The translations under genes were made by a program, and so were the position numbers. Under the pieces are notes generated by a model. That model did not search any database, was not told the origin of the DNA, and worked only from the letters and a program-made list of their open reading frames with translations. DNA of 64,000 nucleotides from Muricomes sp049840515 (lineage in GTDB: Bacteria; Bacillota; Clostridia; Lachnospirales; Lachnospiraceae), in NCBI GenBank assembly GCA_049840515.1, contig JASGKW010000017.1, forward strand, positions 1 to 64,000. The letters are read 5' to 3'. Of this stretch, positions 11,640 through 20,157 are shown in pieces; the first letter of the stretch is position 1; each line of letters starts with the position of its first letter.

Positions 11640-12764
11640 ATGGCGCAGCTTATATTAAAAAATGTGTTCAAACGGTATGATGGACAGAAGAAAAAGATAT
11701 TTCAAAAGAAAAAGGAAAATGACTTTGCAGTAAAGGACGTGTCCTATGAGTGCAGGGACGGAGAGTTTATCGGAATATTGGGACCCTCAGGCTGCGGAAA
11801 ATCAACCAGTCTCCGCATGATGGCAGGGCTTGAGACTATTACCGCGGGGGAGATGTACATAGGTGATGTTCTGATAAATAACCTCCAGCCAAAGGACAGG
11901 AATATTGGTCTGGCATTTGAAGATTATGCGCTGTATCCTCCTCTGACTGTCTATGAAAATTTGGCGTTCAATATGAGGGCAAAAAAGAAAAGTGAAGTGG
12001 AAATCAAAAAAGCAATAGGTTATGTAGCTCCCCTGATGAAAATTGATGATCTGCTGGATATGAAACCACCTGCACTGTCAGGCGGACAGAAGCAAAGGGT
12101 CAATATTGCAAGGGCAATTGTGAGACGTCCGGGCCTGTTGCTTTTAGATGAACCGCTGAGCCATCTGGACGGAAAGATGCGCCAGCAGCTCCGCCAGGAA
12201 ATCAAACGTATGCACCATGAGATAAAGTGCACAACAATTATTGTAACCCATGACCAGATGGAGGCAATGTCTCTGGCGGACCGCATCATCATCATGAAAG
12301 ATGGGGAAATACAGCAGATTGGCACGCCTCTGGAAGTATATGACGACCCGGCAAATGAATTTGTGGCAGGATTTATCGGCGAACCTCCTATGAACTTAAT
12401 GTCTTCCACTATTAAAAAACATGAAGATAAGTTTATGTTTACATTTGAGGGCAGCCAGCTTCAGGTGGAGGTGCCCGGGCGCTATACTAAAATCGCAGAG
12501 GACAATATGAAAGTCACACTCGGAGTGCGCCCTGTGGACGTCTTAATTGCAAAAGAAGAAGTATCCTCCACACCGGTCCCGGTGGCTGTATATGAAAATC
12601 TGGGAGATGAGAGAAGAATTTCAGTGAGAGTAGGAGAGATGCTACTCAGTATGACTACCCCGGATGATGTCTATTATGAAGCGGGACAAAAGGTTCAACT
12701 GATTTTCCATGAGGAGAGAACTCACTTGTTTGATCCTGAAACGGGAGAGAGAATCAGAGCCTAG
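11640..12764 (+). CDS. ABC transporter ATP-binding protein, MalK/UgpC-like (second of two)
   Basis: A 374-residue ATPase paralogous to its upstream neighbour. It has Walker A G-P-S-G-C-G-K-S-T, signature L-S-G-G-Q-K-Q-R, Walker B L-L-L-D-E-P and H loop V-T-H-D. It also has Glu at the Q-loop site (A-F-E-D-Y-A-L-Y-P). A lysine-rich insertion (K-K-K-I-F-Q-K-K-K) sits near residues 16-26, before Walker A. I start it at the ATG at 11640, one base after the previous stop, because AAGGAGGG at 11626-11633 serves that ATG. A longer in-frame start at 11553 would overlap the first ATPase. Confidence 0.92.
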   Translation: MAQLILKNVFKRYDGQKKKIFQKKKENDFAVKDVSYECRDGEFIGILGPSGCGKSTSLRMMAGLETITAGEMYIGDVLINNLQPKDRNIGLAFEDYALYPPLTVYENLAFNMRAKKKSEVEIKKAIGYVAPLMKIDDLLDMKPPALSGGQKQRVNIARAIVRRPGLLLLDEPLSHLDGKMRQQLRQEIKRMHHEIKCTTIIVTHDQMEAMSLADRIIIMKDGEIQQIGTPLEVYDDPANEFVAGFIGEPPMNLMSSTIKKHEDKFMFTFEGSQLQVEVPGRYTKIAEDNMKVTLGVRPVDVLIAKEEVSSTPVPVAVYENLGDERRISVRVGEMLLSMTTPDDVYYEAGQKVQLIFHEERTHLFDPETGERIRA

Positions 12765-12802
12765 ATAACTGTTTTATTGTGACATATAAGGAGGTAGTGC
12801 AG

Positions 12803-14311
12803 ATGGGCCAGTATGCGATTGGTTTAGATAATGGGGGAACTGTTATCAAAGCGGCTCTGTTTGACATGGATGGCAGAGAGCTTGCAGTTGCCTCCGCACA
12901 GACCCCGGTGCTCACACCTAAGCCAGGTTATACCGAACGGGATATGGAATATCTGTGGCAGCAGAACTGCCAGTGTGTAAAACGAGTGATAGAAAAATCA
13001 GGAATTAACCCTGGGGATGTTATGGGCATAGCAGTGTGCGGCCACGGAAAAGGGCTGTATCCCTGGGGCAAAGACGGAAAACCCGCATGGAACGGGATTG
13101 TTTCAACAGACGGAAGGGCATGGGAATATCCGAAGAAATGGAAAGAGGACGGAACCTATGCTCAGATATATGCCAGGATATGCCAGGATATCATGGCGTG
13201 TCAGCAGGTATCCCTGCTTGCATGGTTTAAGGACCACCACAGGGATGTCTATGACAATATCCAGTGGGTATTTTCTGTAAAGGATTACATCAGATTTCGC
13301 CTCACAGGGGAGGCACACTGTGAAGCCACAGATATATCAGGCTCCGGGCTTATGGATGTAAAAAATGCAAGATTTGATCAAGAAATACTGGATATGCTGG
13401 GAATCGGTGAGGTTTATGAAAAGCTGGCACCTGTCAGATACTCCTATGAGAGATGCGGGAGTATTACGGCAGAGTCAGCACGGCTCACCGGATTGATAGA
13501 AGGAACCCCCGTGGCAGGGGGAATGTTTGATATTGATTCCTGCGCCATTGCGCTTGACATCACAACACCGGAAAGAATGTGCACGATAGCGGGGACATGG
13601 AGCATCAATGAGTACATTTCCAAAAAACCTGTCATGGATGGCACGGTTTCTATGAACTCGCTGTATGCGATTCCGGGTTACTATCTTGTGGAAGAGTGCA
13701 GCGCAACCAGTGCAGGGAATCTGGAATGGTATCTGAAAAATTGTATGGACCATGAGCCTGTTGGCGAGAGTGAGAGTCTGTACGATGTGATTAATGGCAT
13801 GGTTCAGAGCGTAAAGCCGGAGGAATGTGAGGTATATTTCCTGCCATTTCTCTATGCATCCAATGCACATCCGCTGGGAAAAGGTGCTTTTGTAGGGATG
13901 ACGCTGTTCCACCAGAAAGCCCATATGCTGAGAGCCGTTTATGAAGGGGTTGCCTATTCTCACAAAACCCATATTGACCGTCTTCTCGCCTCCAGAGATA
14001 AGCCGGGGGCAATCCGCATGGCGGGCGGCGCAGTCAATTCGCCTGTCTGGGTGCAGATGTTTGCAGATATTCTGGAATCGCCAATTGAGACAGTGAAGGT
14101 GAAAGAGCTTGGGGCTCTGGGCTGTGCTATGGCGGCGGCAGTGGCAGCAGGGGTGTACGCGGATTACAAAGAGGCGGCACACAAAATGGTGCATATTGCA
14201 GATAAAGTAGAGCCAAATCCAGAGTCAGCAGCAATTTACCAGAAAAAGTACAGAAAGTACCGGATGGTCAGTCAGGCATTAGATACAGTGTGGGGCGAAT
14301 TTTCAGTTTAA
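12803..14311 (+). CDS. FGGY-family carbohydrate kinase (L-xylulose/erythritol kinase type)
   Basis: A 502-residue kinase of the FGGY family. The N-terminal phosphate loop reads G-L-D-N-G-G-T-V-I-K (near 6-15). The C-terminal ATP-site motif reads M-A-G-G-A-V-N-S-P-V-W (near 410). It should phosphorylate an imported or oxidised polyol/ketose at a terminal hydroxyl. The pattern most resembles LyxK/YiaP L-xylulose (3-keto-L-gulonate) kinases, and the neighbours (polyol dehydrogenase, UlaE-type epimerase) fit a pentulose or tetrulose route. AAGGAGG at 12788-12794 selects the ATG at 12803 over the upstream in-frame ATG at 12779. Exact substrate unproven. Confidence 0.88.
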   Translation: MGQYAIGLDNGGTVIKAALFDMDGRELAVASAQTPVLTPKPGYTERDMEYLWQQNCQCVKRVIEKSGINPGDVMGIAVCGHGKGLYPWGKDGKPAWNGIVSTDGRAWEYPKKWKEDGTYAQIYARICQDIMACQQVSLLAWFKDHHRDVYDNIQWVFSVKDYIRFRLTGEAHCEATDISGSGLMDVKNARFDQEILDMLGIGEVYEKLAPVRYSYERCGSITAESARLTGLIEGTPVAGGMFDIDSCAIALDITTPERMCTIAGTWSINEYISKKPVMDGTVSMNSLYAIPGYYLVEECSATSAGNLEWYLKNCMDHEPVGESESLYDVINGMVQSVKPEECEVYFLPFLYASNAHPLGKGAFVGMTLFHQKAHMLRAVYEGVAYSHKTHIDRLLASRDKPGAIRMAGGAVNSPVWVQMFADILESPIETVKVKELGALGCAMAAAVAAGVYADYKEAAHKMVHIADKVEPNPESAAIYQKKYRKYRMVSQALDTVWGEFSV

Positions 14312-14345
14312 TCGTAACAATTTGAATGGAAGGATGGTTGTAAAT

Positions 14346-15434
14346 ATGGCAAATAGAGGACAAACACCAAAGAAAATGAAAGCCCTGGTGGCATATGATA
14401 AAGATAATTATGTATTTGAGCCGGAATACCCTGCACCGGAGTGCGGGCCGGACGATATTATCATCAAAACAGAGGCCTGCGGGGTTTGCGCAGGTGATTT
14501 AAAGTGCAGCCACGGAGCGGCAATGTTCTGGGGAGATGATGTTCAGCCTTCCTGGGTAAAACCTCCGTTTATACCGGGACATGAATTTTTTGGACGCATT
14601 GTGGAGATGGGAGAAAATGTAAAGGGGTATGAACTGGGAGACAGAATCATCGCCGACCAGATTGTTCCCTGCGGAGAATGCAGATTTTGTAAGGACGGAC
14701 ATTACTGGATGTGCCAGCCCCACAATATTTTTGGTTTCCAGAAAGAAAACAACGGCGGGATGGCAGAGTATGTAAGATTCCCCAAGACCGCTGTTATCAG
14801 CCGCGTGCCGGAAACAATGTCCATTGAAAATGCGCTTCTGATTGAGCCTTATGGCTGCTCTAAACATGCAGTGGACAGGGGCAGTATAACAAATGAAGAT
14901 GTGGTAGTTATTTCAGGGGCAGGTACACTGGGATTGGGAATGGTCACTTATGCCAGAATGAAAAATCCCAAAAAACTGATTGTATTGGATATGGTGGACG
15001 CGCGTCTGGAAAAGGCAAAGGAGTTTGGCGCTGATCTGGTATTTAATCCGGGCAATGTCGATGTGGTGAAAGAGATAGAAGCCCTGACAGACGGATATGG
15101 CTGTGATGTTTATATTGAAGCAACAGGCCATCCATCCAGTGTTATCCAGGGACTTGGCATGATACGCAAACTCGGACGTTTTGTAGAGTTCAGTGTATTT
15201 GGGGCTCCCACAACAGTTGACTGGTCTATCATAGGAGACAGGAAAGAACTGGATATTTTGGGCGCGCACCTGAGTCCATATGCGTTCCCGTTTGTAATCG
15301 AGAATATGGAGAATGGAAACTTAAAGACCGTTGATGTGGTTTCCAGGAAATTTAAGATTGAAGACTGGGAACAGGCTTTTGAGTATGCAACTGGAAAACA
15401 TGGAGATTTCAAAGTGGCGCTAGTGTTTGAATAG
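14346..15434 (+). CDS. zinc-dependent alcohol dehydrogenase (erythritol/L-threitol or polyol dehydrogenase type)
   Basis: A 362-residue medium-chain dehydrogenase. The catalytic zinc ligands lie in C-G-V-C-A-G-D-L and P-G-H-E-F. The structural zinc site is C-G-E-C-x2-C-x7-C (near 105-118). The Rossmann motif is G-A-G-T-L-G. The stretch H-G-A-A-M-F-W-G-D-D followed by W-V-K-P-P-F-I-P-G-H-E strongly recalls erythritol/L-threitol dehydrogenases (EltD-like), where H-G-A-P-M-F-W-G-D-E is typical. It would oxidise a polyol to a ketose for the adjacent FGGY kinase. The start is set at 14346 on the basis of GGAAGGA at 14328-14334. TTG 14322 and ATG 14334 are alternatives. Confidence 0.85.
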   Translation: MANRGQTPKKMKALVAYDKDNYVFEPEYPAPECGPDDIIIKTEACGVCAGDLKCSHGAAMFWGDDVQPSWVKPPFIPGHEFFGRIVEMGENVKGYELGDRIIADQIVPCGECRFCKDGHYWMCQPHNIFGFQKENNGGMAEYVRFPKTAVISRVPETMSIENALLIEPYGCSKHAVDRGSITNEDVVVISGAGTLGLGMVTYARMKNPKKLIVLDMVDARLEKAKEFGADLVFNPGNVDVVKEIEALTDGYGCDVYIEATGHPSSVIQGLGMIRKLGRFVEFSVFGAPTTVDWSIIGDRKELDILGAHLSPYAFPFVIENMENGNLKTVDVVSRKFKIEDWEQAFEYATGKHGDFKVALVFE

Positions 15435-15441
15435 GCTGTGT

Positions 15442-15475
15442 GATATAATATCCTCATTTATGGGGATATTATATC
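15442..15475 (+). terminator. stem-loop after the polyol operon
   Basis: A perfect 12-bp AT-rich inverted repeat (GATATAATATCC / GGATATTATATC) with a 10-base loop lies seven bases after the dehydrogenase stop. It lacks a T tract, so it could be an RNA-stability or partial termination element. Confidence 0.45.
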
Positions 15476-15570
15476 CTCCGGCAGATTTAGGCCCGTGCGA
15501 TATTTTCACCTGAGTCCGAAACGCAGAAGGGCAATTATATCATGCTGAAAAACAGGGCGGGAGAACGTGT

Positions 15571-17172
15571 ATGTACCATATTTTAATAGTAGATGATGAA
15601 TTTTTAGTGCGTTTGGGTTTAAAAACAACGATTGACTGGGAAGCCAATGGATATAAGGTTGTAGGGGAAGCTTCCAACGGAAAAGAAGCGTTGGAGATGG
15701 CACGGTCTTCTAAACCGGATATTGTACTGGTGGATGTTAAAATGCCCTTGATGGATGGCTTGGAGTTTATCACAGAGGCGAAAAAGATAAGCGAAGATAT
15801 TTCATTTATTATTTTAAGCAACTATGAGAATTTTCAATATGCGAAGCTTGCAATGAAGCTGGGAGTATCGCAATATCTTTTGAAATCGGAAATTAATGAA
15901 GATATTCTCCTTGCGACGCTGGAGTCAGTGTGCACAGAGCGCAGAAGCCGGCATGTGAGGCATCAGGACGACAATCAGGCAAGAAAAGCTTATCTGAGCA
16001 ATAATTTATCCAAAGCCCAGATTAATGAATGCATTCCCATAGGCAGGATGGATGCGCCCCCGGAAGGTCTTTTTAAGGCGGAGGGGTATGTGGTCATGAA
16101 GTATTTTTGCAGCATCGGTCTTCTCAATGAGCAGAGTATAGATATGCTATCAAAAACCATGATATCTCTGATTGAAGATGAATTCCGGGGAGCAGTCTAC
16201 AGCGAAGTAATCTATCAGATGCACTATTACATAACGCTGGTTTGTCCGGCGGACGGACACTCGGAGAAATCTTATATGGAAAAGAGTGCATCTATAGGAA
16301 GAAAAATTAAGTATTATTTTTCGGTTTCACTAAAGGGCGGAATCAGCCGTAAAGAAAAAGCAGAAAATCTTCCTCAGCTGCTGAGACAGACAGAGTGGGC
16401 GAGACAGCAGTGCTTTTTTGGAGGTACAGGGGGAAAACAGACTTCTAATATACGTTTTTCAGGAGAAAATGCTTTTATCATATACGAAGAGGGATTTCGG
16501 GAAAACCTGAAGAAAGAAGAGCGCCCACATGTGAGCAGCTCCCAGATTCTGGAGTATCTTACAGAAAGTAAGAGCCGGGAACTGGAAAATTATATTCATC
16601 ATATTTTTGCCAGGATTAAAGCACAAAGTTCTTATACTGTGGTACAGCATACATTTATAGATTTTTTATCCATCGCAAAATCCAGTCTGGAAAAGCTGAA
16701 TGTTCCGACAACGGAAGGATTTTTGACCAAATTGGATTATGATAATTGGAATATTCTTACCTCTGTGGAAGAGACGGAGGTCTACATACATGATATATTT
16801 GAGAGCATTTTAGGTTTTAAGAGTAAAGGAATCAGCGGGTACAGTGCCAGCGTAAAGAAGACGATTGCTTATGTTGAAGAAAATTATGCATCTAACATTA
16901 CTCTGGAGGATGTGGCGCGCCACGGGGAAATCAGTAAAAGTTATCTGTCTATGCTTTTTAAGCAGGAAACAGGAATTAATTTTGTTACCTACCTGAATCA
17001 ATACAGGATTGAGAAGGGGAAAAAGCTGCTCACAGATACAAACTTAAAAATTTATGAGATTGCGGAGGAAATTGGATTTGGAAGCCCTTATTATTTCAGC
17101 AAAGTGTTTAAAGAGCTGACAGGGATGCAATGTAAAGAATACAGAAATTATTATCTAAAACTCCGCATTTGA
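15571..17172 (+). CDS. YesN-type response regulator with AraC DNA-binding domain
   Basis: A 533-residue regulator. The N-terminal receiver has the acidic pair D8/D9 and phospho-acceptor Asp55 in V-D-V-K-M-P. A long linker of about 300 residues is followed by a C-terminal AraC double helix-turn-helix (V-K-K-T-I-A-Y-V-E-E-N-Y then I-A-E-E-I-G-F-G-S-P-Y-Y-F-S-K-V-F-K). It is the expected partner of the YesM kinase at 5211. The two bracket the transporter and catabolic genes, so it probably activates the promoter near 7121 and perhaps the epimerase gene. The upstream region holds no strong AAGGAGG; GGGCGGGAG is the nearest candidate ribosome site. Confidence 0.92.
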   Translation: MYHILIVDDEFLVRLGLKTTIDWEANGYKVVGEASNGKEALEMARSSKPDIVLVDVKMPLMDGLEFITEAKKISEDISFIILSNYENFQYAKLAMKLGVSQYLLKSEINEDILLATLESVCTERRSRHVRHQDDNQARKAYLSNNLSKAQINECIPIGRMDAPPEGLFKAEGYVVMKYFCSIGLLNEQSIDMLSKTMISLIEDEFRGAVYSEVIYQMHYYITLVCPADGHSEKSYMEKSASIGRKIKYYFSVSLKGGISRKEKAENLPQLLRQTEWARQQCFFGGTGGKQTSNIRFSGENAFIIYEEGFRENLKKEERPHVSSSQILEYLTESKSRELENYIHHIFARIKAQSSYTVVQHTFIDFLSIAKSSLEKLNVPTTEGFLTKLDYDNWNILTSVEETEVYIHDIFESILGFKSKGISGYSASVKKTIAYVEENYASNITLEDVARHGEISKSYLSMLFKQETGINFVTYLNQYRIEKGKKLLTDTNLKIYEIAEEIGFGSPYYFSKVFKELTGMQCKEYRNYYLKLRI

Positions 17173-17224
17173 ATGAGCATTTATGTACACATAAAATAGT
17201 CATATTTTAGTGGGAGGAAACTAG

Positions 17225-18067
17225 ATGAACAAAAAATATACACTAGGTCTGTATGAAAAGTCTATGCCCGCTGATTTAAGCTGGAAGGAAAAGCTGCTTG
17301 CGGCAAAGGAGGCAGGGTTTGATTTTGTGGAAATCAGTATTGATGAGACAGAAGAGAAGCTTTCCAGGCTGGATATGCCGCAGGAGGAGCGTTTGGAACT
17401 GATACGCCTGATGAAAGAAACCGGAGTCCCAATCCGCACAATGTGTCTGAGTGGTCACCGGAAATATCCATTGGGCAGCAATGACCCTGCTGTATGTGCC
17501 AGAGGAATGGAGATTATGAGAAAGGCGCTCCACCTGGCGGATGATTTGGGGATTCGTATCATTCAGCTGGCAGGGTATGATGTTTATTATGAGGACTCTA
17601 CTGTTGAGACAAAGAAACGTTTCCTTGCAAATTTGAAGGAATCGGCTGATATGGCTGCAAAACTTGGGATTCTGATGGGCTTTGAAACTATGGAAAACGA
17701 GTTTATGAACACAGTTGAAAAAGCTCTGAAATATGTGACTCTGGTGGGCTCGCCCTTTCTGGGGGTATATCCGGATTTGGGCAATATTACCAATGCAGCA
17801 GATACTTATAAAAATGATGTGCTGGAAGACCTGGAACTTGGAAAAGGTCATATTTCAGCAATGCACTTAAAAGAAACTGTTCCCGGAAAATTCAGAGAGA
17901 TTCCTTTTGGAGCTGGCTATGTGGATTTCCAGGGGGGAGCAAAAAAGGCATGGGACATGGGAGTGCGGAAATTTGTCACTGAATTTTGGCATACAGGCAG
18001 AACAGAATGGAAAAAAGATTTAGAATTTGCAGGTACTATGTTTCATGATATTTTAGGTAAATTTTAA
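17225..18067 (+). CDS. L-ribulose-5-phosphate 3-epimerase family (UlaE/SgbU-like)
   Basis: A 280-residue TIM-barrel sugar-phosphate epimerase of the UlaE/SgbU family, which interconverts L-xylulose 5-phosphate and L-ribulose 5-phosphate. Characteristic blocks are F-V-E-I-S-I-D-E-T near 25, M-C-L-S-G-H-R-K-Y-P near 75, I-Q-L-A-G-Y-D-V-Y-Y-E near 115, the metal-site Glu in G-F-E-T-M-E-N, Y-P-D-L-G-N, and H-L-K-E-T. AGTGGGAGGAAA precedes the ATG. It follows the YesN regulator and closes the polyol module. With the FGGY kinase it supports a pentulose-phosphate route, or a related tetrulose route. A class II aldolase to finish the pathway is not in this window. Confidence 0.88.
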   Translation: MNKKYTLGLYEKSMPADLSWKEKLLAAKEAGFDFVEISIDETEEKLSRLDMPQEERLELIRLMKETGVPIRTMCLSGHRKYPLGSNDPAVCARGMEIMRKALHLADDLGIRIIQLAGYDVYYEDSTVETKKRFLANLKESADMAAKLGILMGFETMENEFMNTVEKALKYVTLVGSPFLGVYPDLGNITNAADTYKNDVLEDLELGKGHISAMHLKETVPGKFREIPFGAGYVDFQGGAKKAWDMGVRKFVTEFWHTGRTEWKKDLEFAGTMFHDILGKF

Positions 18068-18126
18068 GCAGAAAGGAATGCCTCTGTCTTTGCGGGCAAA
18101 TCTGTGAAAACACCCGCAAGTTCTTC

Positions 18127-18155
18127 TTGACAAATACCATATCTCCTAGTATAAT
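18127..18155 (+). promoter_or_regulatory. perfect-consensus sigma-A promoter for tRNA-Trp
   Basis: TTGACA (18127-18132), exactly 17 bases, and TATAAT (18150-18155) form a full-consensus promoter 33 bases upstream of the tRNA. Confidence 0.9.
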
Positions 18156-18187
18156 GACCTAGTGACTGAAAACGATGTCACATACAT

Positions 18188-18258
18188 AGGGGATTGGTCA
18201 AATGGTATGATAGGGGTCTCCAAAACCTTTGGTGGGAGTTCGATTCTCTCATCCCCTG
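18188..18258 (+). tRNA. tRNA-Trp (anticodon CCA)
   Basis: The 71-base cloverleaf has acceptor AGGGGAT / ATCCCCT with discriminator G. The D arm is GTCA / TGAT. The anticodon stem is GGGGT / ACCTT with loop CTCCAAA, giving anticodon CCA. The T arm is GGGAG / CTCTC around TTCGATT. CCA is not encoded. It is driven by a consensus promoter and followed by a terminator, so it is a single-gene transcript. Confidence 0.93.
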
Positions 18259-18270
18259 TTTCAAAATTAA

Positions 18271-18303
18271 AAGGTAATCAACATTGCGTTGGTTACCTTT
18301 TTT
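18271..18303 (+). terminator. rho-independent terminator after tRNA-Trp
   Basis: A 12-bp stem AAGGTAATCAAC / GTTGGTTACCTT (one G-T wobble), a five-base loop and a T run. Confidence 0.88.
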
Positions 18304-18360
18304 ATGTGTATAAGAGCTAATCGCTGCCTTATTTTCATGTCTCCTTTTCGTTCTGTTCTA

Positions 18361-19068
18361 TTATCTATGCTTGTGGTGTAAAGGTTTTATTTCGTGTACA
18401 TATAATGTGTCCTGGTCCACATGAAATTTTATTTCTAAATCAGCGTATTTCATCCCGTAAATACGTTCAGGGTCGTGCTGGTAGGATGGACGGGGGTCCT
18501 GCGCGAGAACTGCCAGCAGGGGCTCCCTGTGGCTGCGGGGAATAACTTCAAGTAATTTCTGCGGGCACTCCACCTTTAATGTGTAGTCTTTGAAAGAGCC
18601 GCTGAATCCCTCGGATGCTTCTGGATGGCTGTCCGTAAAAGGGAGATAAGGTTTGATGTCAAAAATAGGGGTGCCATCCATCAGGTCAGCGCCTGATATA
18701 TGAAGGACAGGGCCGGAGTGAGGAGTCATTTCAATTTTAAGAAGGCGGACACAGGAGAGTCCCAGCGGATTGGGTCGGAAAGGGGAGCGCGTGGAGAATA
18801 CGCCCATTCTCTGATTGCCGCCCAGTCTTGGCGGGCGCACTGTGGGGGTCCATCTTTCTCTTATGGATTCTGAAAAACCCCAAATCAGCCAGATATGGGA
18901 ATAATCCTCAAGCCCCCTAAAGCAATCAGGATTGTGGAATTCAGGCAGGAAGACTATTTCGGCCTGAAGTTCTTCTATCAGTCCGCTCTGCCTGGGAATT
19001 CCAAATTTATCAGGAAAATCGCTGCGGATATGTGCAATTGTTTTTAGTGTGTAAGATTCTGGATTCAT
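18361..19068 (-). CDS. TrmO-family tRNA (t6A37) N6-methyltransferase
   Basis: A 235-residue protein of the TsaA/TrmO (UPF0066) beta-barrel family, which uses S-adenosylmethionine to methylate N6-threonylcarbamoyladenosine at position 37 of tRNA-Thr. The family blocks are I-R-S-D-F-P-D-K-F-G-I-P-R-Q-S near residue 12, D-Y-S-H-I-W-L-I-W-G-F-S near 55, and S-P-F-R-P-N-P-L-G-L-S near 96. The C-terminal part (R-P-S-Y-Q-H-D-P-E-R-I-Y-G-M) is also typical. It lies convergent to tRNA-Trp. It is full length and looks intact. Confidence 0.9.
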   Translation of the reverse strand: MNPESYTLKTIAHIRSDFPDKFGIPRQSGLIEELQAEIVFLPEFHNPDCFRGLEDYSHIWLIWGFSESIRERWTPTVRPPRLGGNQRMGVFSTRSPFRPNPLGLSCVRLLKIEMTPHSGPVLHISGADLMDGTPIFDIKPYLPFTDSHPEASEGFSGSFKDYTLKVECPQKLLEVIPRSHREPLLAVLAQDPRPSYQHDPERIYGMKYADLEIKFHVDQDTLYVHEIKPLHHKHR

Positions 19069-19160
19069 GGCTATCCTCCCGGTAATTATAAGTATAAATT
19101 TCTCATTGCTACCTGAAAATGTAACATAGAAATAGAGAAGGAGTCAATGCAGACTTTTAT

Positions 19161-19189
19161 TTGCCATCGTGTACAGGCTGTAGTATAAT
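19161..19189 (+). promoter_or_regulatory. sigma-A promoter of the SseB-like gene
   Basis: TTGCCA (19161-19166), 17 bases, and TATAAT (19184-19189) lie 29 bases before the ATG at 19218. Confidence 0.7.
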
Positions 19190-19217
19190 TTAGAAAACAA
19201 ATGAATTGAGGTTCGTC

Positions 19218-20012
19218 ATGGAAAATAAATTTCTAATGCAAGTAAAGAAGATGCAGAAAATGAAAGCGACATATGCAGCTTTTAGTCAGGGAACAAAGAT
19301 GCCTTTTATTACGTGTGATGAGGAAACATTTAATGACCAGATATGGATATTTGCAACGGAAGAGAGGGCGAAAGAGATAACCCAGAGATTTAAGGATGAA
19401 AATCAGGATTTTATGATGATTGTGCGCATAGAGAATAATCAGCTTCTGAGTTTCTATGGCAGTTTGCACCTTCTGGGAGTGAATGAGATTGTATTTGTGG
19501 AAGAGGAGCAGGTGACCAAAATACCTCTGGACAATGTGGTCGTGCCTGTAGATTATTCTAAGACCCCGGAGGAGAAGCGGCCTGTCATAAATCCGCAAAT
19601 GCAGTTGACAGGGCTCTATTTTATGCAGGAGATACACCGGAATATCCCCACCAATGAGAAACCGGTGCTGCGTGAGCTGGAGGAGGAGATGGCTGCCAAT
19701 CTGGTCAGGTCTAAATTTCTCATGGCGCTGGAGCTGGAAGGAGAAACACGGAGGCCGGACGGTTCTAATTTAAAGATTCCATGTGTAAAAAATAAAGAAG
19801 GCAAGACATTTCAGCCTATTTTTACAGATAACAATGAACTGAGAAAGTTTAATTCGGCGGGCAAATTTCAGGCAAATGTGGTTGAGTTTGTGAATATCGA
19901 GAAAGTGCTGGGACAGGGAGTGGAGGGGGTTGTGATAAACCCTCAGAGCATGAATATTGTAATTTCAAAGGATAAGATTCCTGCTCTTATACAACGGTTT
20001 TCCCAGAATTAA
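19218..20012 (+). CDS. SseB-like protein
   Basis: A 264-residue cytoplasmic protein with an N-terminal SseB-like domain (K-M-P-F-I-T-C-D, W-I-F-A-T-E-E-R-A-K-E, F-Y-G-S-L-H-L-L-G-V) and a second, similar C-terminal half (L-K-I-P-C-V-K-N-K-E-G-K, P-I-F-T-D-N-N-E-L). This suggests an internal duplication of the fold. SseB-type proteins in Firmicutes have no settled function. The ATG at 19218 is chosen because GAGG at 19208-19211 is well spaced; a TTG at 19206 is the alternative. It has its own promoter and a downstream terminator. Confidence 0.78.
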   Translation: MENKFLMQVKKMQKMKATYAAFSQGTKMPFITCDEETFNDQIWIFATEERAKEITQRFKDENQDFMMIVRIENNQLLSFYGSLHLLGVNEIVFVEEEQVTKIPLDNVVVPVDYSKTPEEKRPVINPQMQLTGLYFMQEIHRNIPTNEKPVLRELEEEMAANLVRSKFLMALELEGETRRPDGSNLKIPCVKNKEGKTFQPIFTDNNELRKFNSAGKFQANVVEFVNIEKVLGQGVEGVVINPQSMNIVISKDKIPALIQRFSQN

Positions 20013-20039
20013 AATCAAACTAGAAGTCATTTGACAGAG

Positions 20040-20071
20040 CAGGGTATGCAGAAAATGTGTACCCTGTTTTT
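20040..20071 (+). terminator. rho-independent terminator
   Basis: Stem CAGGGTA / TACCCTG with a 13-base loop and five T, following the SseB-like gene. Confidence 0.75.
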
Positions 20072-20157
20072 ATGTGCGCCCATAAAATCCGATTTAAGGA
20101 TTTTTTAATATCTTCTCTGCTATAATTGGAAACATAACAAGGAAGGAGAGCGCTGTA

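Noticed and set aside
13475..14194. A 239-codon minus-strand frame under the FGGY kinase
   Set aside because: Shadow of a conserved gene, rich in Cys/His without a pattern, no ribosome site.
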